Program-made: the position numbers and the translations under genes | Part shown: piece by piece, positions 8,335 to 17,750 of the stretch | Layout: the number at the start of each line of letters is the position of its first letter | How positions within the stretch are numbered: the first letter of the stretch is position 1 | DNA from: an uncultured Lachnospira sp. | GTDB taxonomy: Bacteria; Bacillota; Clostridia; Lachnospirales; Lachnospiraceae | Length of the DNA: 60,346 bases | Direction of reading: 5' to 3' | Assembly (NCBI GenBank): GCA_910585095.1 | Contig: CAJUBU010000004.1 | Span: 1 to 60,346, forward strand | The notes under the pieces: model-generated | What the model was told of the DNA's origin: nothing | Database searches by the model: none | The model's input: only the letters and a program-made list of their open reading frames with translations

Positions 8335-9456
8335 ATGGCAGACAAGAGAGATTATTATGAAGTCTTAGGTGTCTCAAAGGATGCGGACGAAGCAGCCATA
8401 AAGAAAGCATACAGACAACTAGCTAAAAAATACCATCCTGATATTAATCCAGGAGATAAAGATGCAGAGGCGAAATTTAAAGAAGCCTCAGAGGCGTATG
8501 CTGTTCTTAGTGATGCTGAAAAGCGTCGTCAATATGACCAGTTTGGTCATGCTGCATTTGAAAATGGAGGCAGTGGCGGTTTTGATTTCAGCAATATGGG
8601 TGATATATTTGGAAGTGATATATTTGGCGACATATTTGGTGATTTGTTTGGCGGCGGAAGAAAGCGCAACAGCAATGGACCAATGAGAGGTGCAGATATC
8701 AGGGCTAGTGTTCGGATAACATTTGCTGAATCAGTGACAGGTACATCAAAAAAATTGGAAATAACCTTAAAAGACCCTTGTCCAAAATGTAATGGAACAG
8801 GCGCCAAGCCAGGAACACAGCCTGAAACGTGCAGTAAATGCGGCGGAAAAGGTCAGGTTGTATATACGCAGCAATCCTTTTTTGGCATGGTGAGAAATGT
8901 TCAAACTTGTCCAGATTGTAATGGAAAGGGAAAAGTAATTAAAGAAAAATGTCCAGAATGTTATGGAACAGGTTATATTAGCAGCAAAAAGACGATTGAG
9001 GTCAATATACCTGCTGGTATTGATGATGGTCAGTATGTGAGAATACAGGGCAAAGGCGAACCTGGTACAAATGGAGGACCTAGAGGTGATTTGCTTGTTG
9101 CGGTTATGGTTAGTTCAGACCCTCAATTTAAGAGAGATGGATATAATATATTCTCAGATGTTATTATAAGTTATCCTACGGCTGTGTTTGGCGGAGAAAT
9201 TAAGGTCAAAACGATTGATGGAGAAGTGGTTTATGAAGTAAAGGCAGGGACAGCTTCAGGAACAAGGGTGCGACTGAGAGGAAAGGGAATGCCAACCGTG
9301 CGAAATAAAGAAGTTCGTGGCGACCATTACATTACATTGATTGTTGAAATTCCTACAAAATTAAACAATGAGCAAAAAGAAGCTTTGTTAGCTTATGACA
9401 AAACGCTTACAGGCGCAGAACGACATGTAAAAAAGAAGGGATTTTTCAGTAAATAA
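8335..9456 (+). CDS. dnaJ: Chaperone protein DnaJ (Hsp40, class A)
   Basis: Cochaperone that delivers substrates to DnaK and stimulates its ATPase. The J domain (residues 1-70) holds the HPD motif in KKYHPDINPG; a Gly/Phe-rich linker rich in DIFG repeats follows. The zinc domain has four CxxCxGxG-type repeats (CPKCNGTG, CSKCGGKG, CPDCNGKG, CPECYGTG), then the two C-terminal beta domains. Length 373 residues is typical. GGAAAGGAA precedes the ATG. It is separated from dnaK by 162 bases containing a terminator. Confidence 0.98.
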   Translation: MADKRDYYEVLGVSKDADEAAIKKAYRQLAKKYHPDINPGDKDAEAKFKEASEAYAVLSDAEKRRQYDQFGHAAFENGGSGGFDFSNMGDIFGSDIFGDIFGDLFGGGRKRNSNGPMRGADIRASVRITFAESVTGTSKKLEITLKDPCPKCNGTGAKPGTQPETCSKCGGKGQVVYTQQSFFGMVRNVQTCPDCNGKGKVIKEKCPECYGTGYISSKKTIEVNIPAGIDDGQYVRIQGKGEPGTNGGPRGDLLVAVMVSSDPQFKRDGYNIFSDVIISYPTAVFGGEIKVKTIDGEVVYEVKAGTASGTRVRLRGKGMPTVRNKEVRGDHYITLIVEIPTKLNNEQKEALLAYDKTLTGAERHVKKKGFFSK

Positions 9457-9544
9457 AAAAGGAACTGTTGCATTGAACTTGTGAACTGCTTTCCGTCAAG
9501 TAGACAATTGAAAAAATATAAAATATTTTCTATCTAGCAGGTGT

Positions 9545-9648
9545 ATGCTCCCTTTTAAGCAGACAGATAAAAAAGGTCGCTTAGGAGGGAGCATTTTTAT
9601 GTCTAAAAAAGCAAAAGAATTATTACTAGAAAAACTCTTTGAGCGGTA
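9545..9648 (+). mobile_element. Possible IS left-end remnant with truncated reading frame
   Basis: A 16-bp stem (9545-9560 with 9579-9594, two G-U pairs) hides an AGGAGG ribosome-binding site and is followed by a T run and then an ATG at 9601. The frame encodes only 16 residues (starting MSKKAKELLLEKL) before a stop. Hairpins that mask the ribosome-binding site of the first gene are typical of insertion-sequence left ends, where they block translation from read-through transcripts. The truncated frame suggests a decayed element. The same hairpin could simply be the dnaJ terminator. No transposase or clear right end is visible. Confidence 0.3.
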
Positions 9649-9662
9649 AAAAATTAAATAAA

Positions 9663-11396
9663 TTATAATTTAAATTCAGAAAGTGTTTTTCTAAGTTCGG
9701 TTGCTGTTTCTAATAAAACCGTCATGGTTGCAGTCAATTCTTCTAAATTGGCTGTTTCTGTGTTAATTGTATCAGCAATTTCTTTTGTGACATCTGAAGT
9801 ATCCTGCATAACAGAATCAATTGCTTCCATATTTTGAGAAGTTCCAGATACAATTTTTGATAGATGTGTGATATTATCTACAATTTCACGAATTTCAATA
9901 TCTACTTCATTGATGCTTAATTCAATTTCATGAAAACTCTTTTTTGTTTCTTCTGCAATATCATTACCTTTGTTTAATTGTATTAATCCTTGTTGCATTT
10001 GCCCTGTCATATTTGAGGTGCGTTGTTGAACATCTAAGATAATCATTCCAATTTCTTGAGCGGAATTTTTGGAGTTATCTGCTAGTTTTTGTATTTGTTC
10101 CGCTACAACTGCAAAACCATGCCCTGCTTCACCTGCTCTTGCTGCTTCAATACTGGCGTTTAGGGATAGAAGATTAGTCTCATCCGAAATTTCAGAAATC
10201 GTATTAACAATATCATTCATTTTTTGAGTACTTGAATGAAGTTCATTGACCATCTGAGTAATTTCACTCATAATATTATTTACAGTTGTTAATTGCGTTG
10301 TGTAATCCGTTAATTTATGTGTTCCTTGACTAGCTCCATCAATGGAAGTTTTAGCACTTTTTAAAATATTTTCTGTATTTCCATGAATTTTTTTTGAAAT
10401 TTCACTGATATTTGAAATATTGGATATAACCATGCGAGATTCATTATTTTGTTCTTCTATTTTTGTAAGCATATAATCGACATTTTTAGCAATATTTTCA
10501 CTTCCTTTTGCAGTGTCTTCAACATTTTGTGTCACTTCGCAAAAGGAGTGTTCAATATCATTGCTAACGGCAGAAACTTTTTCCAATATATTTTTCAAAC
10601 TATCACTCATAATATTAAATACATGTGCTAAATCACCAATTTCATCTTTTGAATGCAGCGTTACAGTTGCATCCGTTAAATCTTTATCAGCAATAACAGC
10701 AAGTTTTTTGCTAAGCAGACGAATCGGCTTTGCAATGACTTTATTTAATAAGATTACTAGTCCAATAGCAACAATAACAGCAAAGAAGAACATTATAAAA
10801 ATGTTAATTTGCATTTTGCTGTAATTTTGGGCAATTTGATTTTGAATATCTTTAGAACGAGACATTTCAAGACCTAAAAGAGTACTGCAATTATCGGAAA
10901 TATAGCCAGAAATATCATTCATCGTATAAAATTTAGAGTCCCCTGTCAGAGAAAATTTATCACCGCATAATCCTATACCTTCTCTATAGTTGTTTAAGTA
11001 ATTATTTAAGAGCTTTTCAATGATAGCAACTTGGTCTGTATTTTTTGCATATGCTGTATTCGTGCCAATTTCATATTTAATATCGCTTATATATTGTATC
11101 ATAGTAGCAATTTTTTCGCCTTCGCCCGATTCATTGACATTTTTATTGATAATACAATAATTTAAAATTCGTTGCGGTTGAGCGTCTGTAGTTGTTTTGA
11201 TATAATCAATTTTACTAATATTAGAAAGTACTTGGTCATAACGATTTATGTAGTTATTTGAATAAAACATCAATAATAATAGAGGCATAAGCATAATGAA
11301 AATAATGATGCCAAACATGATTGTTATTTTTGCTCGAAGTGTAAATTTAAAATTATTTTTATTTTTGTCTTTCGGTTTATTTTGTTTCATATCCAT
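9663..11396 (-). CDS. Methyl-accepting chemotaxis protein
   Basis: Transmembrane chemoreceptor that controls the CheA/CheW array. A basic N-terminus is followed by a first membrane segment (about residues 28-48), an extracytoplasmic helical sensor region of about 150 residues, a second membrane segment (about 203-225), a HAMP domain and the long cytoplasmic signalling coiled coil. The hairpin tip is recognisable (LSLNASIEAARAGEAGHGFAVVAEQ is a close family match). The C-terminus has no CheR-binding pentapeptide. It lies nine bases downstream of a sugar-binding lipoprotein gene on the same strand, so the two are probably co-transcribed and the lipoprotein may present ligand to this receptor. 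The start is ambiguous between two close ATGs. Confidence 0.93.
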   Translation of the reverse strand: MDMKQNKPKDKNKNNFKFTLRAKITIMFGIIIFIMLMPLLLLMFYSNNYINRYDQVLSNISKIDYIKTTTDAQPQRILNYCIINKNVNESGEGEKIATMIQYISDIKYEIGTNTAYAKNTDQVAIIEKLLNNYLNNYREGIGLCGDKFSLTGDSKFYTMNDISGYISDNCSTLLGLEMSRSKDIQNQIAQNYSKMQINIFIMFFFAVIVAIGLVILLNKVIAKPIRLLSKKLAVIADKDLTDATVTLHSKDEIGDLAHVFNIMSDSLKNILEKVSAVSNDIEHSFCEVTQNVEDTAKGSENIAKNVDYMLTKIEEQNNESRMVISNISNISEISKKIHGNTENILKSAKTSIDGASQGTHKLTDYTTQLTTVNNIMSEITQMVNELHSSTQKMNDIVNTISEISDETNLLSLNASIEAARAGEAGHGFAVVAEQIQKLADNSKNSAQEIGMIILDVQQRTSNMTGQMQQGLIQLNKGNDIAEETKKSFHEIELSINEVDIEIREIVDNITHLSKIVSGTSQNMEAIDSVMQDTSDVTKEIADTINTETANLEELTATMTVLLETATELRKTLSEFKL

Positions 11397-11405
11397 ACAT
11401 CTCCT

Positions 11406-12437
11406 TTACTGTGCAAATGCACTGTGACTTTCTATGTATTGTTGAATAAGGTCTGTATCGGTTTTCTTATATGTAAAAGTTGGAATAACAATCGTTTTAT
11501 CTACAGGTTTTCCCTTTGCAGCTTGTACGGCGTTAACAACCGCTTTATATCCCATGTTATAAGGAAGCTGAGTTGTGACAGCTAATAGATTGACGTCATC
11601 AGACTGCATATCCTTTGCAAGGTCCATACTCATATCCGTTCCTGTAATAAGAAGGTCGGATTTACCCTTGCTTTTTACAACATCAATACATGCAAGCAGA
11701 GAAGTTTGGTTCCAACACCAAATAATATCAATATCAGGGTGTTCCGTAAGCATTTTATTTACAGCGGTTGTAGATTCTTCAGTTGATTCCGCAAGTATCT
11801 CGCTAACTACAGTTACGCTTCCATCTTCTACAAGACTTTTGATAGAATTTTTAAATCCATCGCATCGCGCTACGCCAATCGTATAACTTTTATTGGTAAT
11901 CATACCAATTTTTAATCCACTTAAATTATAGGTTCGGATATATTCGGTTAGATACGTTCCAGTATCACCACCAAGTGCGTTAGAGTCAACACAAACGGCT
12001 GCTGTAATATCCGTATCGACAACGGTATTCCATGTGACAGCAGGAATGCCAGCGGTTTCAGCCTCACGCAGCAATTCTCCTGTACGGTCTGAAGTGATAG
12101 GACAGATAACAATAGCATTTACCTTGTCTTCTATAAATTTGTGTACTTGTTGTTGTTCTTTATCAAGATTGCCGCTTGAGTCCTGTTCCACAAGAGTGAC
12201 TCCTAAGTCTGCTGCTGCTGTTCTTACACCTGCCATAACTTCACCGAACCATTCGCCGTCGGTACTCATTGTGATAGAACCAATTACTATTTTATCATTT
12301 CCAGCTAGGTCATTTGATGAGGACTTTATTGGAGAGGTGTCTACATCGATATGAGGTGCCGTATTTGTTGTTGAGCATCCCATAAGAAATAATGTAGAAC
12401 AAGCCAGTGTTAGGGCAGCTATTTGTTTCATTTTCAT
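11406..12437 (-). CDS. Sugar-binding lipoprotein (RbsB-like, Peripla_BP_4)
   Basis: Extracytoplasmic substrate-binding protein of the ribose/galactose-binding family. The N-terminus is a lipoprotein signal with lipobox LMGC (Cys21). The mature part has the two-lobe pattern of the family: KIVIGSITMSTDGEW start, VNAIVICPITSD, GIPAVTWNT and the GTDMS segment. It is 343 residues from the ATG at 12437, which has AGGAGA eight bases before it; a longer frame to 12491 lacks support. No ABC permease or ATPase gene is adjacent. Its only partner is the chemoreceptor downstream, so a role in chemotaxis signalling rather than uptake is plausible. Confidence 0.88.
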   Translation of the reverse strand: MKMKQIAALTLACSTLFLMGCSTTNTAPHIDVDTSPIKSSSNDLAGNDKIVIGSITMSTDGEWFGEVMAGVRTAAADLGVTLVEQDSSGNLDKEQQQVHKFIEDKVNAIVICPITSDRTGELLREAETAGIPAVTWNTVVDTDITAAVCVDSNALGGDTGTYLTEYIRTYNLSGLKIGMITNKSYTIGVARCDGFKNSIKSLVEDGSVTVVSEILAESTEESTTAVNKMLTEHPDIDIIWCWNQTSLLACIDVVKSKGKSDLLITGTDMSMDLAKDMQSDDVNLLAVTTQLPYNMGYKAVVNAVQAAKGKPVDKTIVIPTFTYKKTDTDLIQQYIESHSAFAQ

Positions 12438-12553
12438 ATAATTTTTCTCCTGTTTTCTTATAAAATGGGGGTATTTACCAAAAATTTGCACGAAAAAGAC
12501 GCTTATATCAGCGAAAGAAACATGTTGAAATTTTAAATAATTGCCTTAAATTA

Positions 12554-12582
12554 ACTATAAAAGATATGTAAAAATATGTCAA
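12554..12582 (-). promoter_or_regulatory. Sigma-A promoter of the binding-protein/chemoreceptor pair
   Basis: On the minus strand, TTGACA (12582-12577) and TATAGT (12559-12554) are 17 bases apart. It lies about 115 bases before the lipoprotein start codon and points leftward. Together with the next promoter it fills the 314-base divergent intergenic region. Confidence 0.7.
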
Positions 12583-12641
12583 GGTCAATGTATATTGAAA
12601 TGAAAATAATAATAGAAATATAGTTTTTCTAATAGTTTTTT

Positions 12642-12670
12642 TTGACCTTTAACATAATCTGTGTTATTAT
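12642..12670 (+). promoter_or_regulatory. Sigma-A promoter of the M16 peptidase gene
   Basis: TTGACC (12642-12647) and TATTAT (12665-12670) are separated by 17 bases, about 80 bases before the peptidase start, and point away from the divergent promoter. Confidence 0.65.
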
Positions 12671-12751
12671 TGACTAAATATATAAAAGTTAAATGCTTCG
12701 TAGAAAGAATCAATCGAACTAAAAAAGCAGCATGGAGGAATAAGTAAAACT

Positions 12752-15706
12752 ATGAATTTAACAGAAATGATGCAAAAAATAGACCATCTAAATTTATCAA
12801 AATACGAGATTATTAAGAGAGAAGAATTAAATGATATTCATTCCATTGGTTTGTTGTTAAGACACAAAAAAAGTCAGGCACGCGTTGTTGTGATTGTAAA
12901 TGATGATAACAATAAAGTATTTTCTATTGGTTTTAAGACACCCCCATATAATGATACGGGATTACAGCATATTATTGAACATTCTACATTGTGCGGTTCT
13001 AGGAAATATCCTGTTAAAGACCCATTTGTTGAATTGTGCAAAGGGTCTCTTAATACATTTTTAAATGCGATGACCTTTCCAGATAAAACAGTATATCCCG
13101 TTGCAAGCTGCAACGATGCTGATTTTAGAAACATTATGGATGTATACATGGACGCTGTATTCTATCCAGATATCTATAAGAATCCCAACATTTTTAAGCA
13201 GGAAGGCTGGCATTATGAATTAGAGGATGAACGTGAGGATATATTTTATAACGGCGTTGTATATAATGAGATGAAAGGCGTGTATTCTTCTCCAGATGAT
13301 ATTCTTTCAAGATATACCTTTGCATCGCTGTTTCCAAATACAGCGTATCGCTTTGAGTCGGGCGGCGACCCTGAATGTATACCACAACTTACGTATGAGG
13401 AATTTTTAGATTATCATAAAAAGTATTATCATCCAGCCAACAGTTATATTTATATGTATGGTGATATGGATATTCAGGAACGATTGGACTATCTGGACAG
13501 GGAGTATCTTAGCCAGTTTGATGCACAGGCGATAAGTGTGGATTCTGCTATACAATTGCAGGAGCCATTTTGTGCGATGGCTGATTTAAGCAAGCCATTT
13601 CCAGTGACAGAAGATGAGCCACTCCATGACAACACATATTTTTCATTTAATAAAGTCATTGGAACAGCGACCGATGCAAAGCTATATCTTGCAATGCAGA
13701 TTCTTGACTATGCACTTATTGTAGCTCCAGGTGCAAAATTAAAACAGACGCTTGTGGATAAAGGAGTTGGTGATGATATATACAGCAGTTTTGAAAGTTC
13801 TGTTTATCAGCCTATCTATTCCATTATAGCAAAAAATTCAGAGAGTGATAAAAAACAGTTATTTTTAAATACGATTTATGAAGTTTTGACTGATATTGTA
13901 GAAAATGGCATCGATAAGCGTATGATTGCAGCAGGAATCAATTATTATGAGTTTAAGTATCGTGAGGCGGACTATGGTCCTTATCCAAAAGGTCTAATGT
14001 ATTATCTTACAATGATGGATAGCTGGTTATATGATGAGGAAAAGCCATTTATACACCTAAAAGCAAGCAAGATTTTTGAACAGCTTAAGAAAGAAAAAGA
14101 TGAGGGATTATTTGAAAATTTAATTAAAACGTATCTTTTAGACAATAATCATGGCTCTGTTATTACATTATATCCAAAAAGAGGATTAGAAGAAGAAAAG
14201 AATGAAAAGCTAGAAGAACAATTAAGAGCATATAAAGATACATTGACAGATAAACAAATTGAGCAGCTTGTGAGGGACACCAAAGAATTAAAAGAATATC
14301 AAGACGAGCCGTCAAGCCAAGAAGCGCTTAAGACCATTCCTATGCTGACGCTTGAAGATATTGGCAGAGAACCAGCACCGTTGTATATTGACAAAAAGCA
14401 GATTTCAGGAATTGATGTCATTCACCATAATATGTTTACTAACAAGATTGCCTATATTATGATGGCTTTTAATTGTAAAGAAATTCCAGATGAGCTTATT
14501 CCATATATGGGATTATTGACTTCAACAATAGGATTGATGGATACGCAAAATTTTACATTTCCTGAATTATCCAATGAGATTAATATGAATAGCGGCGGAG
14601 TAAGCTCGGATGTTTCCATCTATGGAAATAAAGAAAATCACAATAAATATACCATTATGTATGAAGTAAAAGGAAAAGTTTTATATGAAAAAATCCCATT
14701 TGTGCTTGATATTATGTATGAGATGATTTATCGAACAAAGTTTAATGATTATAAGCGATTAAAAGAAATTATTGCACGTGTTAAATCCAGACTGGAAATG
14801 TCAATGACCAATTCTGGACATACTGTTGCTTTAATAAGTGGAATGGCTCAGTTTTCAGAAAAAGGCTATTATTCAGATAAAATTAGAGGATATGGGTATT
14901 ATGAATTAATTGAAAAATTAAACAGAGATTTTGATGACTGCAAGGAACAAATTGTTGCTAATTTAAAAGAGTGTGTGAAACTGATATTTCACAAGGAAAA
15001 TTTGATTGTAAGCATCACTGCAGACGATGATGGATTTTCTGATTTTGTAAAGCCAATGGAACAATTTGAAAAAGGGTTAAAGAAATTAAAGAGACCTTTA
15101 GCACAAAGGTTATATAAACCATGCAAAGTAAAAAAAGCATTTACATTTTCTTCTCAAGTAAATTATGTTGCGCGATGTGGCAATTTTGTCAATGCAGGAT
15201 ATGAGTATACAGGAGCATTGAAAGTGTTAAAGGTGATTTTTTCATATGATTATCTGTGGATAAATATTCGTGTGAAAGGTGGGGCATATGGCTGTATGAG
15301 TGCATTTGCAAGAAGCGGCGATATGTATATGGTATCATATAGGGACCCTAATATCCGAAAAACTAATGAAATTTATGAAGATGCTGCTGATTATATTAAA
15401 AAATTTAATGCCAGTGACCGAGATATGTTAAAATTTATTATTGGTACAATTGGAGATATGGATGCACCAATGAATCCATCTTCAAAAGGAGTGCGTTCTT
15501 TTAGTGCGTATATAAGCAATTATACGATTGAGGACTTTAAGAAAGAAAGAGAAGAAGTGTTGACTGCCAATGCGGAGGTTATAAGAAAGTTAGCACCTTT
15601 GATTCGAGCAGGTATATCTCAGGATTATTTATGCGTTGTGGGAAATCAGAAAGCAATCCATGATGAATCCGAATTGTTTGATAGTATTACACCATTGTTT
15701 AAATAA
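12752..15706 (+). CDS. M16C family zinc metallopeptidase (presequence-protease-like)
   Basis: Large insulinase-type peptidase of 984 residues, the size of the PreP/Cym1 subfamily in which two halves form a closed chamber that degrades peptides. The inverted zinc motif HxxEH is present at residues 73-77 (HIIEH), and the downstream glutamate ligand fits E173 in YNEMKGVYSS. No signal peptide is visible, so the enzyme is probably cytoplasmic. The ATG follows GGAGGAATAAGTAAAACT, a somewhat long spacing. era follows after 11 bases and recO soon after, suggesting one transcript from the promoter at 12642-12670. The substrate cannot be inferred. Confidence 0.9.
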   Translation: MNLTEMMQKIDHLNLSKYEIIKREELNDIHSIGLLLRHKKSQARVVVIVNDDNNKVFSIGFKTPPYNDTGLQHIIEHSTLCGSRKYPVKDPFVELCKGSLNTFLNAMTFPDKTVYPVASCNDADFRNIMDVYMDAVFYPDIYKNPNIFKQEGWHYELEDEREDIFYNGVVYNEMKGVYSSPDDILSRYTFASLFPNTAYRFESGGDPECIPQLTYEEFLDYHKKYYHPANSYIYMYGDMDIQERLDYLDREYLSQFDAQAISVDSAIQLQEPFCAMADLSKPFPVTEDEPLHDNTYFSFNKVIGTATDAKLYLAMQILDYALIVAPGAKLKQTLVDKGVGDDIYSSFESSVYQPIYSIIAKNSESDKKQLFLNTIYEVLTDIVENGIDKRMIAAGINYYEFKYREADYGPYPKGLMYYLTMMDSWLYDEEKPFIHLKASKIFEQLKKEKDEGLFENLIKTYLLDNNHGSVITLYPKRGLEEEKNEKLEEQLRAYKDTLTDKQIEQLVRDTKELKEYQDEPSSQEALKTIPMLTLEDIGREPAPLYIDKKQISGIDVIHHNMFTNKIAYIMMAFNCKEIPDELIPYMGLLTSTIGLMDTQNFTFPELSNEINMNSGGVSSDVSIYGNKENHNKYTIMYEVKGKVLYEKIPFVLDIMYEMIYRTKFNDYKRLKEIIARVKSRLEMSMTNSGHTVALISGMAQFSEKGYYSDKIRGYGYYELIEKLNRDFDDCKEQIVANLKECVKLIFHKENLIVSITADDDGFSDFVKPMEQFEKGLKKLKRPLAQRLYKPCKVKKAFTFSSQVNYVARCGNFVNAGYEYTGALKVLKVIFSYDYLWINIRVKGGAYGCMSAFARSGDMYMVSYRDPNIRKTNEIYEDAADYIKKFNASDRDMLKFIIGTIGDMDAPMNPSSKGVRSFSAYISNYTIEDFKKEREEVLTANAEVIRKLAPLIRAGISQDYLCVVGNQKAIHDESELFDSITPLFK

Positions 15707-15717
15707 AGGGGATTGCT

Positions 15718-16695
15718 ATGAATTTAGATGAAATGCTTGCAGCAAGTGGAATTACAGGGGGAGCAGCTGCCACAGACAACAATGTAAAATCAGGGTTTGT
15801 GACATTGATAGGAAGACCAAACGTAGGTAAGTCTACACTAATGAATAAGATGATTGGACAAAAAATTGCCATCACATCAAATAAGCCGCAGACAACCAGA
15901 AATCGAATACAGACTGTCTTTACCGACGAGAGAGGACAAATTGTGTTTGTCGATACGCCTGGAATCCATAAGGCGAAGAATAAACTTGGCGAATATATGG
16001 TAGGAACGGCAGTAAAAGCGATTGGAGATGTAGATGTTGTATGTTGGCTTGTCGAGCCAACGACCTTTATTGGAGAAAATGAGCAGCATATTATAAAGCG
16101 TTTAAAAGCAGTAAAGTCACCAATTATCCTTGTTATCAATAAGATTGATACAATTCAGAAGGAAGAAATCCTGCCTGTTATAGAAAAGTACAGGAAAGAA
16201 ATTGATTTTGTTGAGATTGTGCCAGTATCAGCAAAAAGCGGTAAAAATGTTGATGAATTGATAGATACAATATTTAAATATTTGTCTTATGGACCCATGT
16301 TTTATGATGAAGATACGATAACAGATCAGCCAGAACGGCAGATTGTGGCGGAGTTGATTCGAGAGAAAGCACTCTATGTATTAAACGAGGAGATTCCGCA
16401 TGGAATTGCTGTTGTTATTGATAGCATGAAAACAAGAAAATCCAAACAGAGTAAAAAAATAATAACCGATATTGAGGCTACCATCATATGTGAAAGGGAT
16501 TCCCATAAAGGGATTATTATTGGCAAAGGCGGACAGATGTTAAAAAGGATTGGCTCCGATGCAAGGTATGAGATAGAAAGGCATCTTGATACGAAAGTCA
16601 ATTTACAGCTTTGGGTGAAAGTCAAAAAAGAATGGCGAGATAGTGATTTATTAATCAAAAATTTTGGGTATGATAAGAAAAAAGATAAAGAGTAG
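15718..16695 (+). CDS. era: GTPase Era
   Basis: Ribosome-assembly GTPase that binds the 3' end of 16S rRNA. The G domain has the P-loop GRPNVGKST (32-40), the switch segment SNKPQTTRNRI, the DTPG motif and NKID. A C-terminal KH domain holds the GIIIGKGGQMLKRIG signature. At 325 residues it is about 20 longer than average because of an N-terminal extension (MNLDEMLAASGITGG...) before the usual start near GFVTLIGRPN. The chosen ATG has GGGGATT upstream. It sits between the M16 peptidase and recO; era-recO adjacency is common in Firmicutes. Confidence 0.97.
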   Translation: MNLDEMLAASGITGGAAATDNNVKSGFVTLIGRPNVGKSTLMNKMIGQKIAITSNKPQTTRNRIQTVFTDERGQIVFVDTPGIHKAKNKLGEYMVGTAVKAIGDVDVVCWLVEPTTFIGENEQHIIKRLKAVKSPIILVINKIDTIQKEEILPVIEKYRKEIDFVEIVPVSAKSGKNVDELIDTIFKYLSYGPMFYDEDTITDQPERQIVAELIREKALYVLNEEIPHGIAVVIDSMKTRKSKQSKKIITDIEATIICERDSHKGIIIGKGGQMLKRIGSDARYEIERHLDTKVNLQLWVKVKKEWRDSDLLIKNFGYDKKKDKE

Positions 16696-16703
16696 GTGGA
16701 TAT

Positions 16704-17447
16704 ATGGGCAATCTTATAGAGGTTCATGGTATGGAATTGTCCTCTATGCCTATTGGTGAATATGATAGAAGAATTGTGCTGCTGACAAAAGAGCGGGGGA
16801 AAATTTCTGCATTTGCAAGGGGAGCAAGAAGACCAAACAGTCCATTGGTGGGGGCTACAAGAGGTTTTATATTTGGAACCTTTCAGATGTATGAAGGCAG
16901 AGACTCATATATATTAAAGCAGGCAAATATTACTCATTTTTTTGAAGATGTGATAAAAAACTATAATGCCATTTGTTATGCCTGCTATTTTGCGGAACTA
17001 GCAGAGTATTACGCCAGAGAAAATCTGGATGCCACTGATATGATAAACTTGTTGTATGTCACTTTAAAAGCACTTGCAAAAGCAGTTATACCCTATTCGT
17101 TGATAAAATGTATTTATGAGTTAAAAATTATTGCAATAAATGGAGAATGTGTTGATTTATTTACATGTAAAGGATGCAGGGAAGAAAAGCATAATATAGT
17201 GGGATATGCCAAAGATTTGCAGGGTGTTTTATGTGCTGATTGCACAGCGGCGAGAATCGATTTATTACCACTATCACCATCTGCTGTTTACGCATTGCAG
17301 TATATAGTCACCTCACCAATGGATAAATTGTATACATTTAAATTAAATGATAATTGTATGAAAGAGTTATCAGAAGTGATTAGTACAATACGAAACAGTA
17401 CAATTGATAGAGCGTTTAAATCGTTGGATATGATAAGTACACAGTAA
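16704..17447 (+). CDS. recO: DNA repair protein RecO
   Basis: Recombination mediator that helps load RecA onto SSB-coated single strands. The N-terminal OB fold is recognisable (GEYDRRIVLLTKERGKISAFARGARRP region). A C-terminal helical domain carries a four-cysteine zinc site: CKGC around residue 155 and CADC about 20 residues later. Length 247 residues is normal. It starts eight bases after era, with AGGTGG upstream of the ATG. It probably ends this operon; the following 303 bases hold the glyS promoter and leader. Confidence 0.94.
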   Translation: MGNLIEVHGMELSSMPIGEYDRRIVLLTKERGKISAFARGARRPNSPLVGATRGFIFGTFQMYEGRDSYILKQANITHFFEDVIKNYNAICYACYFAELAEYYARENLDATDMINLLYVTLKALAKAVIPYSLIKCIYELKIIAINGECVDLFTCKGCREEKHNIVGYAKDLQGVLCADCTAARIDLLPLSPSAVYALQYIVTSPMDKLYTFKLNDNCMKELSEVISTIRNSTIDRAFKSLDMISTQ

Positions 17448-17512
17448 AGTGTATTAAAAAATAAATGATATTTAAAGCGTTCTATTTGTGGCATAAATGA
17501 TAATAAATACTC

Positions 17513-17541
17513 TTGTCATATGTATAAAAATGTTATAAAAT
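17513..17541 (+). promoter_or_regulatory. Candidate promoter of glyS
   Basis: TTGTCA (17513-17518) and TAAAAT (17536-17541) are 17 bases apart in the recO-glyS gap. It implies a leader of about 200 bases for glyS. I see no T-box consensus in that leader. Confidence 0.5.
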
Positions 17542-17666
17542 CATAGAAATGTTGTAAGGCTTATTAAAATTGGCTGATAAATGGCGGTTGATTGCAGTAT
17601 GAATAATATAAGCAAAATCAAATTTAGCCAATAATGACAATTTGTGTTTATGCGCTGTTTGATATG

Positions 17667-17713
17667 ACAATAGAAATTGCTTTTGCAACAGCTTTAGCAG
17701 TTTTTTCTATTGT
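17667..17713 (+). promoter_or_regulatory. Stem-loop in the glyS leader
   Basis: ACAATAGAAA (17667-17676) and TTTCTATTGT (17704-17713) form a perfect 10-bp stem around a 27-base loop that itself contains TTGC/GCAA pairings. It ends about 30 bases before the glyS ribosome-binding site. It may be an attenuator or a processing site, but no T tail follows the stem, so its action is unclear. Confidence 0.4.
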
Positions 17714-17750
17714 GCAATTCCTGCGCTACACTTTGAAATGGAGGATTTTT

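Noticed and set aside
15699..16139. Open frame antisense to era (146 codons)
   Set aside because: era is fully conserved in the other strand and explains the sequence.
17634..17750. N-terminal extension of glyS, hydrophobic, resembling a signal sequence
   Set aside because: GGAGG lies just before the ATG at 17751 and the extension overlaps the leader stem. GlyRS does not have an N-terminal signal.
17542..17750. T-box riboswitch ahead of glyS (also considered for pheS and trpS)
   Set aside because: No GGTGG-type T-box core or specifier-loop blocks were seen in any of the three leaders.
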